Below, in pieces: positions 27,094-35,576 of a DNA stretch of 39,954 nucleotides. The translations under genes were made by a program, and so were the position numbers. The notes below the pieces were generated by a model. It saw only the letters and a program-made list of their open reading frames with translations. It had not been told where the DNA came from and searched no databases. Numbering within the stretch: the stretch's first letter is position 1; the number at the start of each line of letters is the position of its first letter. The DNA is from Acidobacteriota bacterium (GTDB taxonomy: Bacteria > Acidobacteriota > UBA4820 > DSQY01). The stretch covers positions 4,157-44,110 of the forward strand of contig JBFMHB010000021.1 in assembly GCA_040752915.1 (NCBI GenBank). Reading direction: 5' to 3'.

Positions 27094-27975
27094 ATGGCGG
27101 ACAAGAGTCCAAGAACCATCGCAACCATCAACTTCAAGGGTGGGGTAGGGAAGACCACCGTGACCTGGTGCCTGGGGGAAGTTCTCTCCACGACGTCCAA
27201 CATGCGCGGCTTGATGTTCGACCTGGATGCGCAGATGTCGTTGACCCAGGCCATTGCCCTCAACGAGCATACCGGCTTTCTAGAGGACCGGTTCGCCAAG
27301 TGGTATCAGACGGCCATCGAGCGTAAGAAGACGATTTTCGATGCGCTTGACGCGTTTACGAGACCTGCCCAGCACTTCGACTTCGGCGTCGGTTACGATT
27401 TTATCTACCCGCTGGCCGATACCTTCCATTTTGTCCCCTCGGTGGAAGATCTGTACTGGCAAGAACTGGAAATCTTTGACCGGGATGGGGTTCGGGACTT
27501 CATCCGCCGCCTGCTGGGCAAGATCGACAACTGCAAGCAGGTGCCGAGGTACGATTTCGTCCTCTTTGATTGTCCCCCTTCCTTCACCCTTCTTTCATAC
27601 AGCGTGCTGAGTTGTTGCGACCTGATTCTCATTCCCGTTAACCCCGATTTCTTTGCATCCAAAGGTGTGGCCTTGATCTTGAATTCTCTCCGCATGCGGA
27701 TCGAACCCCATCCCCTGCCCAAGATCGGCGTGTTCATGAATAAGGCCAAAACCTACGCCAACGCCCCGACGAAGGAAGTTCAGTTCTATATGCGGGAGGT
27801 GAAGAGGGTCTGCGATGCGGCGGCAGCCAGGCAGAAGATCGAGGCGAAGTTTTTCGATTCCTACATCCGGGAGCGCGTTGGGATCAAGAGGGCGATAACA
27901 GGCGGCGGTGTGCCCCAAGAGATGGTCGGCGATTTTCAATCGCTTTGGAGAGAATGCGTTCAATTCCTTTCATGA
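27094..27975 (+). CDS. ParA/MinD-like deviant-Walker ATPase
   Basis: ParA-family ATPases dimerise on ATP and position DNA or protein complexes. The 293-residue product has the deviant Walker A NFKGGVGKTTVTWCLGEVL (signature Lys in KGGVGKT), FDLDAQMSLTQ (Walker A' aspartate) and FVLFDCPPSFTLLSYSVLSCC (Walker B/switch region). DLILIPVNPDFFASKGVALI and GVFMNKAKTY follow. Start ATG 27094 has GGGGAGGAGG directly upstream; an ATG at 27052 lies before that site. There is no ParB, parS or plasmid context. The following gene encodes a coiled coil that could be its partner. GC is lower (57% in a counted line) than that of the DrmD-like gene. The Sel/positioning role is unknown here; the ATPase fold is certain. 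Confidence 0.87.
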   Translation: MADKSPRTIATINFKGGVGKTTVTWCLGEVLSTTSNMRGLMFDLDAQMSLTQAIALNEHTGFLEDRFAKWYQTAIERKKTIFDALDAFTRPAQHFDFGVGYDFIYPLADTFHFVPSVEDLYWQELEIFDRDGVRDFIRRLLGKIDNCKQVPRYDFVLFDCPPSFTLLSYSVLSCCDLILIPVNPDFFASKGVALILNSLRMRIEPHPLPKIGVFMNKAKTYANAPTKEVQFYMREVKRVCDAAAARQKIEAKFFDSYIRERVGIKRAITGGGVPQEMVGDFQSLWRECVQFLS

Positions 27976-27986
27976 GGACAAACGAC

Positions 27987-28637
27987 ATGTTTCGTTCAAC
28001 TGAAGACGAGATCCGTGAGCTGGCGGCCGAAATCCGCGAGATCAAGGAGTTGCTTCGGACTATTTCAAACAAGGTCTCGCAGATGGAATCGCGGGCCAAG
28101 CGAGCCTTTCCGTCCGTCTTCCCCAAGCGCGAATCCGGGGCCAAAGTGCGGTCTCCGAAGGTGACGGACCCGCCCACCATTTCGCCCCAGGAAGCCTTGA
28201 GCCTCTTCGAGAACCTCCTCGGTGTGGCCAGGAAGGAAGGAAAGGAAGTCGTTCAGCACCGCTTGGAAGAGATCGCTCTGCCCGACTTGCTCCTGCTCTC
28301 GCAGGAGTTGGGTGTATCGCTTGGCAAGAAGAAGCCCACGAAGAAAACGCTTCAAGCTGGAATTATAGGAAGGATCAACGAAAGTCTGCTGCTTTCTACT
28401 GCAGGCTTGAGGAATCATCAGCAAGAGCATGGCGGGATTCCACAGCAGGTTGACATTAATGAGGAGAGTCCAAACAGTTTGATAGCGACAAGCAATAGGC
28501 AAGACGCTGCCTCGAATTCATTGCAGTGCCTTGAAGCGGAGGGCAACAGTGAAGGAGGACCTTCCAATGGGCACGCACAGGATGGTGAGGCAGGTCATCG
28601 CCAGAGGGCTCTAGGAGACAAAGATGAAAAGGCTTAG
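27987..28637 (+). CDS. Coiled-coil protein with SAP/Rho-N-like segment, function unknown
   Basis: The 216-residue product begins with a heptad coiled coil (about 4-35, RSTEDEIRELAAEIREIKEL), then a basic Pro-rich linker. A helical block follows at about 65-130 with LPDLLLLSQELGVSLGKKKP, TKKTLQAGIIGRI, a helix-extension-helix pattern like SAP or Rho-N DNA/RNA-binding domains. The last 80 residues are Gln/Asn/Gly/Glu-rich and look disordered. ATG 27987 has GAGGAC just upstream; ATG 27972, which overlaps the ParA stop, is an equal alternative (221 residues). It overlaps the next gene by 14 bases. It may be an adaptor between the ParA-like and AAA ATPases; no function is known. Confidence 0.6.
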   Translation: MFRSTEDEIRELAAEIREIKELLRTISNKVSQMESRAKRAFPSVFPKRESGAKVRSPKVTDPPTISPQEALSLFENLLGVARKEGKEVVQHRLEEIALPDLLLLSQELGVSLGKKKPTKKTLQAGIIGRINESLLLSTAGLRNHQQEHGGIPQQVDINEESPNSLIATSNRQDAASNSLQCLEAEGNSEGGPSNGHAQDGEAGHRQRALGDKDEKA

Positions 28638-29787
28638 CGTGCGAAGTTTCGGGCCTGTAGTTGAGGCCGATGTGCGTTTCGGCGACCTCACGGTTTTCGT
28701 CGGCCCCCAGGCCACGGGAAAAAGTATATTCCTTCAGCTCGTGAAACTGCTCGTGGACGCCGGTCCAATCCGCAAGGAGCTTCTGCGCTTCGGGCTGAAA
28801 TGGAGAGGTTTGGAAGAGTTCAACCAGCTCGTCTTTGGCGAGGGCATGGAGGGGCTTGGTTCCGCACCCGGCTTCCAGGGCGCCGTGGATGGCCAGAACT
28901 TCAGGCTGGAGTCCCACATCAAAGGATCGAGCAGACAGCAAGAACGCCTGTTCTATGTTCCAGCCCAGAGGGTGATCGCCCTTCGGGACGGACTGACCCG
29001 GCCATTCACTGATTACCGCTCAGGCGACCCCTTCGTCGTTCGGGAGTTCAGCGAGACGCTCCACAAATTGGTGCAGCAGGAGTTCGGAAAAGCGGGCCGA
29101 CTTTTCCCGCAGCCCAAGAGACTCAAGGAAGCCCTGCGAAAGCGTGTGGAGACCAGCATCTTCAACCGGTACGAACTTCAGACGGATAGCGAGCGCCTGC
29201 AGAGGCGCATCGTTCTTCAGAAGAAGGAGGAGGTCGGAACCCAGACCTTACCCTTCCTCGTCTGGTCGGCGGGCCAGCGGGAGTTCGTTCCCCTTCTCAT
29301 GGGCTTCTACTGGCTCATGCCTCCCACCAAGGTCTCCCGCCGAGGGAAGCTGGAGTGGGTCGTCATCGAAGAGCCGGAGATGGGGCTTCACCCCGAGGCC
29401 ATCACGGCCGTCATGGCGCTGGTCTTGGAACTCCTCCGCCGGGAGTACAAGGTGCTGATCTCCACGCATTCCCCGCACGTCCTGGACGTGGTTTGGGCCC
29501 TCCAAACCGCGAAGAACCATGATGGCCAGCCGGCGGATGTCCTCAAGCTGTTCGGTCTGCCCACACAGAGCCAGCAGATCGCCAACGCCGCCCTAAAGAA
29601 GGAGTACAAGGCCTTCTATTTCGCCAGAGACGGACAGGTGAAGGATATATCCGATCTCGATCCGGGCTCCGATTCCCCAGTGGAAGCCGGCTGGGGAGGG
29701 CTGACCGAGTTCAGCGGACGGGTGGCCGATGTTGTCGCCGACCTGGTGAGCAGGGCTGAGAAAAAGAAGGGCGGGGCCGACGCATGA
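28624..29787 (+). CDS. OLD/ABC-type AAA ATPase
   Basis: The 387-residue ATPase has the ABC/SMC-like arrangement found in OLD-family and AAA_15/AAA_21 defence ATPases. It opens with MKRLSVRSFGPVVEADVRFG, then Walker A GPQATGKS (27-34), a helical insertion, an ABC signature-like WSAGQREF (from 214), Walker B WVVIEEPEMGLHP (Glu249-Glu250) and the H-loop VLISTHSPHVLD. No TOPRIM nuclease domain follows, unlike true OLD, so its effector must be another protein. The small gene that overlaps its end (ATGA) is the obvious candidate. Such ATPase/effector pairs occur in Gabija, Septu and retron systems; family knowledge suggests a sensing role, which is inference. Confidence 0.85.
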   Translation: MKRLSVRSFGPVVEADVRFGDLTVFVGPQATGKSIFLQLVKLLVDAGPIRKELLRFGLKWRGLEEFNQLVFGEGMEGLGSAPGFQGAVDGQNFRLESHIKGSSRQQERLFYVPAQRVIALRDGLTRPFTDYRSGDPFVVREFSETLHKLVQQEFGKAGRLFPQPKRLKEALRKRVETSIFNRYELQTDSERLQRRIVLQKKEEVGTQTLPFLVWSAGQREFVPLLMGFYWLMPPTKVSRRGKLEWVVIEEPEMGLHPEAITAVMALVLELLRREYKVLISTHSPHVLDVVWALQTAKNHDGQPADVLKLFGLPTQSQQIANAALKKEYKAFYFARDGQVKDISDLDPGSDSPVEAGWGGLTEFSGRVADVVADLVSRAEKKKGGADA

Positions 29788-30254
29788 CTTTCCAAGAAGC
29801 CGTCCAGGCCGCTCCCGCCCCGGTGAACGAGGCGTACCAACCGGGACTTCAGGCGCTTGGCAGCAACTCAGCCAAGATCCAAGACGATTGCCGCAGGACA
29901 ACGGGGAGTCTCTTCTTGGATAAGACCCTCGAGAATTCCCAACCATACGCCAACCAACCTCGTTGGGACTACGGGATCGGCGTGCGGCGGCGCAACCGGG
30001 AGGAGGCCTTCTGGGTGGAGGTTCATCCCGCCAATACCCACGGGGTGACCGAGGTCCTCCGAAAACTGGATTGGCTCAAGAACTTCCTGAACCATGTGGC
30101 ACCTTCCCTTCGCGGGATCACCCGTTCGGAACAGCCTTACGTCTGGATCGCCTCCGGAGGGATTCACATACAGAAGAACACGCCCCAATCTCGGCGGCTG
30201 GCGGCCAGCGGGCTTCTTGGCCCCCTGAAGCATTACAGCCTTGGGGAACCATGA
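29784..30254 (+). CDS. Small partner of the AAA ATPase, function unknown
   Basis: I do not recognise the family with certainty. The 156-residue protein is coupled to the AAA ATPase by ATGA. Its middle reads RWDYGIGVRRRNREEAFWVE followed by VHPANTHG, which has the D-x(n)-E-x-(K/H) look of a PD-(D/E)XK-like core with His in the third position. A helix KLDWLKNFL and a beta strand YVWIASGGIHIQ come next. The pairing with an ATPase that lacks its own nuclease makes an effector role plausible. No signal or membrane segment is present. Confidence 0.55.
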   Translation: MTFQEAVQAAPAPVNEAYQPGLQALGSNSAKIQDDCRRTTGSLFLDKTLENSQPYANQPRWDYGIGVRRRNREEAFWVEVHPANTHGVTEVLRKLDWLKNFLNHVAPSLRGITRSEQPYVWIASGGIHIQKNTPQSRRLAASGLLGPLKHYSLGEP

Positions 30255-30269
30255 CGGGGAAGGCTTCGA

Positions 30270-30290
30270 TTCTCCTTCCAGGAAGGAGAA
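30270..30290. repeat. Perfect 10-bp inverted repeat
   Basis: TTCTCCTTCC (30270-30279), one base, then GGAAGGAGAA (30281-30290). It lies 15 bases after the small ATPase-partner gene and 118 bases before the large helicase. With a one-base centre it is a near-perfect palindrome, better suited to protein binding or cruciform formation than to an RNA hairpin. No T run follows. It may mark the junction between operons. Confidence 0.5.
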
Positions 30291-30363
30291 ATCCGGCGAA
30301 ATTCTCTTCAGAGGAAGGACAAGAGACTGCCACGGCCCTGGCGGGAGCAACTACAAATTACTT

Positions 30364-30380
30364 CTAGGCTCTGTCCCTAG
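30364..30380. repeat. Degenerate REP-like hairpin
   Basis: CTAGG-CTCTGTC-CCTAG, whose reverse complement CTAGGGACAGAGCCTAG shares TAGGGACAG with the REP-like hairpins at 5.7 kb. The stem is only five pairs. It lies 28 bases upstream of the large helicase start. I rate kinship to the REP family as possible only. Confidence 0.3.
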
Positions 30381-30408
30381 CTTCATCTGTGCAGTTTGAG
30401 GGGGACCG

Positions 30409-33400
30409 ATGACGATCTTCGACCTCCATTCCCAGGTGCTCGCCGATTACCGGGACTTCGTTTCCTCATTTTTCACGATTTCCGACGAGCGGGCGCGGGA
30501 GTTCGTCGAGAAGGCCCTCGGGGAAGAGGGTCGGCTCTGGCCCGATTACCTGTTGCAGGTGAGCCCCGCCTACGCGCCGGGGGCCACGGTGGAGGAGCTG
30601 GCGAAGGAGGGGGTCCTGCACCCCGAGACGGCGCGGATCTTCGCCGATAACCAGGGGAGGCCCCTGCGCCTCTATCGCCACCAGGAGGAGGCCGTCCGCA
30701 AGGCGCGGCAGGGCCACAGCTACGTGGTCACGAGCGGTACGGGGTCGGGCAAGAGCCTGGCCTTCTTCATCCCCATCATGGACCTGCTTCTGAGGGAGCC
30801 GGGAGAGCCCGACCGCGTGTCGGCCCTCGTGGTCTATCCCATGAACGCCCTCGCCAACTCCCAGCTGCACGCCCTGGATGGGTTCAAGGCCAGCTACGAG
30901 ACGCGCCTGGGAAAGCCCTTCCCCGTGACCTACGCCAAGTACACCGGCGAGACGAAGGCGAACGAGCGCGAGGCCCTGCGGGCCCATCCGCCCCAGATCC
31001 TGCTCACCAACTACGTGATGGGCGAACTTCTCCTCGTGCGGCCCGAGGACCGGCGCTTCCTTCCGCCGGGCGGAGACAGCCTGCGCGTGCTCGTATTCGA
31101 CGAACTGCACACCTACCGCGGCCGCCAGGGCTCGGACGTGGCCATGCTCATCCGGCGCCTCAAAGAGCGGTGCGGGGCTCAGGGGCTGATCCACGTGGGC
31201 ACCTCGGCGACCATGGTGGCCGACCGAGAGGCTTCCGGAGGAGAGCGCCGCGGCGCCGTGGCCCGTTTCTCCTCACGCTTCTTTGGTCATCCCTTGGATG
31301 GGAACCAAGTCGTGGAGGAGACTCTCGTTCCCATCACCGAGGGGGGGCTCCCTTCGCGAGCCGATCTGATCAAGGCTCTTGGAGAACCCCTTCCAGCCAA
31401 CACCGAGGCCTACTTGCGCCATCCGTTGGCCCGATGGGCGGAATTCACCTTCGGCATAGAAACGGACCCTGACGGTGGCTACCGCCGGCGGGTGCCCATC
31501 GCCTTGACGGAGGCGGCGCGGTGTTTGGCCGAAGAAACAGGGATGGCGCCGGATGTCTGCCGTCACGCCCTGGAGGCCTTGCTCATCGCCGGGGCGCCTT
31601 CGCCGGGCGCGGGCGCTGACAAGGGTTTCGCCTTCAAGGTCCACCAGTTCATCAGCCAGGGCAACGCGCTCTTCAGCACGCTGGAGCCGCCAGCCGACCG
31701 CGCCTTCTCCCTCAACGGGCCTGGCGAAGTGGACGGGCGCCTCCTCTTCCCGGTGAGATTTTGCCGCCAGTGCGGCCAGGAGTACTACCACGCCTTGCGC
31801 AGCGAGGGGCGGCTGGAGCCCCATCCCACCGGGGAGTGGCTGGAGGAAGAAGAGGAGGACAAGGAGGCGGGGTACCTCATGCTGGCGCCCGCGGAAAGCG
31901 ACTGGGACCCCTCCCGGGTTCCCGAAGAGTGGCTGGACCGCAGAGGCCGCCTCAAGCGGGAGTACCGGGACCGGGTGCCGGGAGCCCTTTGGGTGAGGCC
32001 CGACGGCCAGTACGCCGCCACGGCCGAAGGCGGCTCGGTGAAGATGTGGTGGCAGCCAGCCCCATTCTCGCTGTGCCTGGCGTGCGGAGAGTTCTACACG
32101 AAGAAGGAGAAGGAGTTCACCAAGCTCGCGGTCCTCTCCAGCGAAGGGCGCTCCAGCGCCACCACGGTCCTTGCCCTGGCGTTGCTCATCCATTCGCAGA
32201 GGATGGATGCGGCAAGGCCCAAGTTGCTCTCCTTCACGGACAACCGCCAGGACGCGTCGCTCCAAGCGGGTCACTTCAACGATTTTCTCCAGCTGGCCGT
32301 GCTGAGGTCGGCCTTGGTGGCCGCCCTGAAGGACCGGGCGACGCTCACGCCGGACGTGGTGGCTCGGGAAGTCGTTGCGCGGTGCGGCCTTGCACTGAGG
32401 GACATCGCGAAGACCACCGACCTCGCGCCGGATTCCGCCGCCGCTCGGCAGGCGTGGGAGGTCTTCACCGACCTCGTCGAGGTCCGGCTGTACGAAGACC
32501 TGCGGCGCGGCTGGCGGGTCGTTCAGCCCAATCTGGAAGAGCTCGGCCTTCTGCAAATCACCTACCGGGGCCTGGAGGAACTGTGCCGCGAAGGGCGATG
32601 GTGGGCCTTCCACCCGGCGGCGGCCTCAGCAACTCCCACCGCTCGCGCCCAGGTAGTGCGGGCCTTCCTCGACCACTTCCGGCGCAAGCTGGCCATTCGC
32701 ACCGGCCTCCTCACGGAAACCACGCAACAACAGCTCCGGCGGCGTTCGGAGGCCAACCTCAACACCTTCTGGGGCCTGGATCCGGAGAGCCGGGACGAGC
32801 TGAGAACCGCCAAATGGTTCACCCGGCTGGGCCAATCGTCTAGACCCGACGAGGGATTCGCCCTGGGGGAACAGAGCGCCCTCGGGCGGTTCCTTCTCAA
32901 GTCCTTTGGTTTCCCGAAAAAGGACTTCGCGGGCTTCATGGAGGGCTTCCTGACGCTCCTGGTGCAGCATGGCCTGCTCTTCCGCCTGTCCCCCGTGGAG
33001 GACCACCAGCGGTACCAACTGGAAGCGGGCTGTTTGGTCTGGAACCGGGGCGACGGGAACCCTCCACCTCCCGATCCTCTCTACGCGCGCCGTTCGCCCC
33101 GCGACGGCTACCGCGAACCACCCAAGCGCGTGCATGCCTTCTTTCATCGCTTCTATCAGCAGGCCTCGGGCACGCTCGCGTGGCTGGAGGCGAGGGAGCA
33201 TTCGGCCCAGGTCGTGACGGCTGGCGCACGTGAAGAACGGGAATACCGCTTCCGGCTTTCCGCTCCCGAGAACGGGAAGAAGCCCCTGCCCCTCTTGTGC
33301 TGCTCCCCCACGATGGAACTCGGCATCGACATCGCCGACCTCGACCTGGTCCACCTTCGCAGCATCCCGCCCACGCCCGCGAACTACGCCCAGCGGGGCG

Positions 33401-35484
33401 GACGCGCGGGCCGGCAGGGACAACCGGGCCTCATTTTCTCCTACTGCGGGGCACAAAACAGCCACGACCAGTACTTTTTCCGGCGGCGCGAGGAGATGGT
33501 CGCGGGCGTGGTGAAACCTCCAACCCTCGATCTGGCCAGCGAGAGCCTGGTGAAGGTGCACGTGTACGCCCTCTGGCTGGCCCACGTGGGATTGCCGCTG
33601 GGGAACACGATGGAAGGCATTCTCGACTTGGACCAAGAGCGGTATCCGCTCCTCGCCAACGTTCAGGCGCAAGTCTCCCTCAGCGAGGAGGCGAGAGCCC
33701 AGGTTGAACAGGCCGCCCGAAGCGCCCTTCGCCAGGACTGGGGCTTGCTCCGCGGCGCATCGTGGTTCAACGAAAAGTGGCTTGCCCGAACAATCCGGGA
33801 GGCGCCAGAAGCCTTCGACCGGGCCTTCGACCGCTGGCGGGAATTGTACCGGGCCGCCATGGGTCAGCTCGTTAAAGCTCAGAACCAGCTGCTTCGAGCC
33901 CGCCGTCCTGAAGAACAAAGCGAAGCCCGAAGGATGCAAGACGAGGCGCTACGCCAGAGGAACCTGCTGCTTCAAACCGGCGTGGGCCGCGAGGAGGCCG
34001 ACTTCTACCCCTACCGCTATCTTGCGAGCGAGGGCTTCCTGCCGGGGTACAACTTTCCGGCGCTTCCCGTGCGGGCCTGGGTGCCGAGAGGAGGGGACGG
34101 GGAGTTCATTCCGCGTCCGCGCCCCATCGCCCTCCGGGAGTTCGGGCCGGGCAACATCCTCTACCACGAGGGGGCCAAGTGGCAGGCCGTCTCCTTCGAA
34201 GCACCGCCTGGGGGCCTGGAGGAACGCAAGCGCCAAGCCAAGATCTGCCGGGAGTGCGGCGGACTTTCGTTCGATGCCGGCGTGGACCTGTGCCCCGTTT
34301 GCTCCGTTCGGTTCGACGGCGAGAACAGCGAGCTCCTCCCCCTGATGGATATGCCAAATATCCGAACCCGGCGAAGGGAGCGCATCACCTCCAACGAGGA
34401 GGAGCGCCGGCGCAGGGGATTCGAGATCTCTTTGGCCTACCAATTCGCAAGAGAGACTTCGGGGCCGCGAGTCTTGGACGCCGATGCGGTTACGGACGAT
34501 ACGCCCATGCTGCGGCTTCGATGGGCCCCGACGGCCACGCTCATTCACATCAACCGGGGCTGGCGGAAAGCGGACGTGCCTGGGTTCCTCGTGGACCTTC
34601 AGAGCGGGGAAGTTCAGACTGAGCCGAACCAGTCCTTGGCGGACAGGGGCCGTCCGAGGGCACTGGACAGAATTCAGCTCTACGTCCAGGACACCCAAAA
34701 CCTGCTGTTCGTTCGTTGGCCTGAAGGCGCCTCAACTCAAGATCGCACAACGGAAACGACGCTCCTCTATGCGCTCAAGCGGGGCATCGAACGCGCCTTT
34801 GAGCTGGAGGAGTCGGAGCTGGGCGTGGACGTCATAGGCCGTGGTTCCCAGCGCGCCCTCGTCTATTACGAAACATCAGAGGGCGGGAGCGGCGTGCTGC
34901 GCAGGCTCTATGAGGAAACGGACGCGCTGGCCAGGGTGGCGCGAGAGGCGCTCGATTGTTTGCACTATCATCCCGATGGGACCGAAGCCCAGGGAGGGTG
35001 CGAGAGGGCCTGCTACTCGTGTCTCCTGTCGTTTCGCAACCAGCGCGATGCCCTTTACATGGACCGGCACAAGGTCCGCGAGCTCTTGCTCGCCCTCGCC
35101 CAGGGCTGGACCCTTCCGCGCATTGGAGGGCGCGACTGGAAGGCTCATCTCGAATGGCTCAGGTCCCTAACCGACTCTCGCTCGGACATCGAGCGGCGCT
35201 TCCTGGACGCCCTGGCTCAGGGTCACCACCGCTTGCCCGAGGAGGCCCAGAAAGCCATCGAACAGCCCCGCTGCATCCCTGATTTTTTTTATGCTCCCAA
35301 CGTCTGCGTCTTCTGCGACGGCACGGTTCACGACGATCCGATCCAGAAAGCGAAAGACAAGGAGATCCGAAGCGAGCTGAAGCAGATGGGCTATGAGGTA
35401 CTGGTCATCCGTTACGACCGGGACATCGAGAAACAAATCCAGGAGGCACCCCGGATCTTTGGCGGTCCGCCGAGTCGTGGCTAG
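30409..35484 (+). CDS. DruE/MrfA-type SF2 helicase with DUF1998 and C-terminal nuclease-like domain
   Basis: This 1691-residue helicase combines in one chain what DISARM splits into DrmA (helicase) and DrmB (DUF1998); Druantia DruE is built similarly. Motifs: RLYRHQEEAVRKARQGHSYV (Q/motif I lead), TSGTGSGKS (from about 108), DELH (231-234), GTSATM, then SPTMELGIDIADLDLV and YAQRGGRAGRQGQ (about 993-1005). Zinc-type clusters lie at CRQCGQEYY and CRECGG...CPVC (about 1280). DUF1998 is marked by CERACYSCLLSFRNQ (Cys1531, 1535, 1538). The last 130 residues resemble a Vsr/DUF559-type PD-(D/E)XK fold: DIERRFLDAL, PDFFYAPNVCVFCDGTVHD (Asp1625, Asp1637) and GYEVLVIRYD. GAGGGGG precedes ATG 30409. It likely moves along invading DNA and, through the tail, may cut it; the cutting is inference. 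Confidence 0.87.
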   Translation: MTIFDLHSQVLADYRDFVSSFFTISDERAREFVEKALGEEGRLWPDYLLQVSPAYAPGATVEELAKEGVLHPETARIFADNQGRPLRLYRHQEEAVRKARQGHSYVVTSGTGSGKSLAFFIPIMDLLLREPGEPDRVSALVVYPMNALANSQLHALDGFKASYETRLGKPFPVTYAKYTGETKANEREALRAHPPQILLTNYVMGELLLVRPEDRRFLPPGGDSLRVLVFDELHTYRGRQGSDVAMLIRRLKERCGAQGLIHVGTSATMVADREASGGERRGAVARFSSRFFGHPLDGNQVVEETLVPITEGGLPSRADLIKALGEPLPANTEAYLRHPLARWAEFTFGIETDPDGGYRRRVPIALTEAARCLAEETGMAPDVCRHALEALLIAGAPSPGAGADKGFAFKVHQFISQGNALFSTLEPPADRAFSLNGPGEVDGRLLFPVRFCRQCGQEYYHALRSEGRLEPHPTGEWLEEEEEDKEAGYLMLAPAESDWDPSRVPEEWLDRRGRLKREYRDRVPGALWVRPDGQYAATAEGGSVKMWWQPAPFSLCLACGEFYTKKEKEFTKLAVLSSEGRSSATTVLALALLIHSQRMDAARPKLLSFTDNRQDASLQAGHFNDFLQLAVLRSALVAALKDRATLTPDVVAREVVARCGLALRDIAKTTDLAPDSAAARQAWEVFTDLVEVRLYEDLRRGWRVVQPNLEELGLLQITYRGLEELCREGRWWAFHPAAASATPTARAQVVRAFLDHFRRKLAIRTGLLTETTQQQLRRRSEANLNTFWGLDPESRDELRTAKWFTRLGQSSRPDEGFALGEQSALGRFLLKSFGFPKKDFAGFMEGFLTLLVQHGLLFRLSPVEDHQRYQLEAGCLVWNRGDGNPPPPDPLYARRSPRDGYREPPKRVHAFFHRFYQQASGTLAWLEAREHSAQVVTAGAREEREYRFRLSAPENGKKPLPLLCCSPTMELGIDIADLDLVHLRSIPPTPANYAQRGGRAGRQGQPGLIFSYCGAQNSHDQYFFRRREEMVAGVVKPPTLDLASESLVKVHVYALWLAHVGLPLGNTMEGILDLDQERYPLLANVQAQVSLSEEARAQVEQAARSALRQDWGLLRGASWFNEKWLARTIREAPEAFDRAFDRWRELYRAAMGQLVKAQNQLLRARRPEEQSEARRMQDEALRQRNLLLQTGVGREEADFYPYRYLASEGFLPGYNFPALPVRAWVPRGGDGEFIPRPRPIALREFGPGNILYHEGAKWQAVSFEAPPGGLEERKRQAKICRECGGLSFDAGVDLCPVCSVRFDGENSELLPLMDMPNIRTRRRERITSNEEERRRRGFEISLAYQFARETSGPRVLDADAVTDDTPMLRLRWAPTATLIHINRGWRKADVPGFLVDLQSGEVQTEPNQSLADRGRPRALDRIQLYVQDTQNLLFVRWPEGASTQDRTTETTLLYALKRGIERAFELEESELGVDVIGRGSQRALVYYETSEGGSGVLRRLYEETDALARVAREALDCLHYHPDGTEAQGGCERACYSCLLSFRNQRDALYMDRHKVRELLLALAQGWTLPRIGGRDWKAHLEWLRSLTDSRSDIERRFLDALAQGHHRLPEEAQKAIEQPRCIPDFFYAPNVCVFCDGTVHDDPIQKAKDKEIRSELKQMGYEVLVIRYDRDIEKQIQEAPRIFGGPPSRG

Positions 35485-35576
35485 GGGAACTCCGCATTGG
35501 CGAGAGTGTCCTTCCTGCCCATGTGGTCCGCTTGCGCAGATCGGAAGCGGCTGGATGGTTTCGGTTGGAGGAAGAG

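Noticed and set aside
19589-30254. BREX system
   Set aside because: The methylase resembles PglX, but there is no PglZ phosphatase and no BrxC/DUF499 ATPase in the window.
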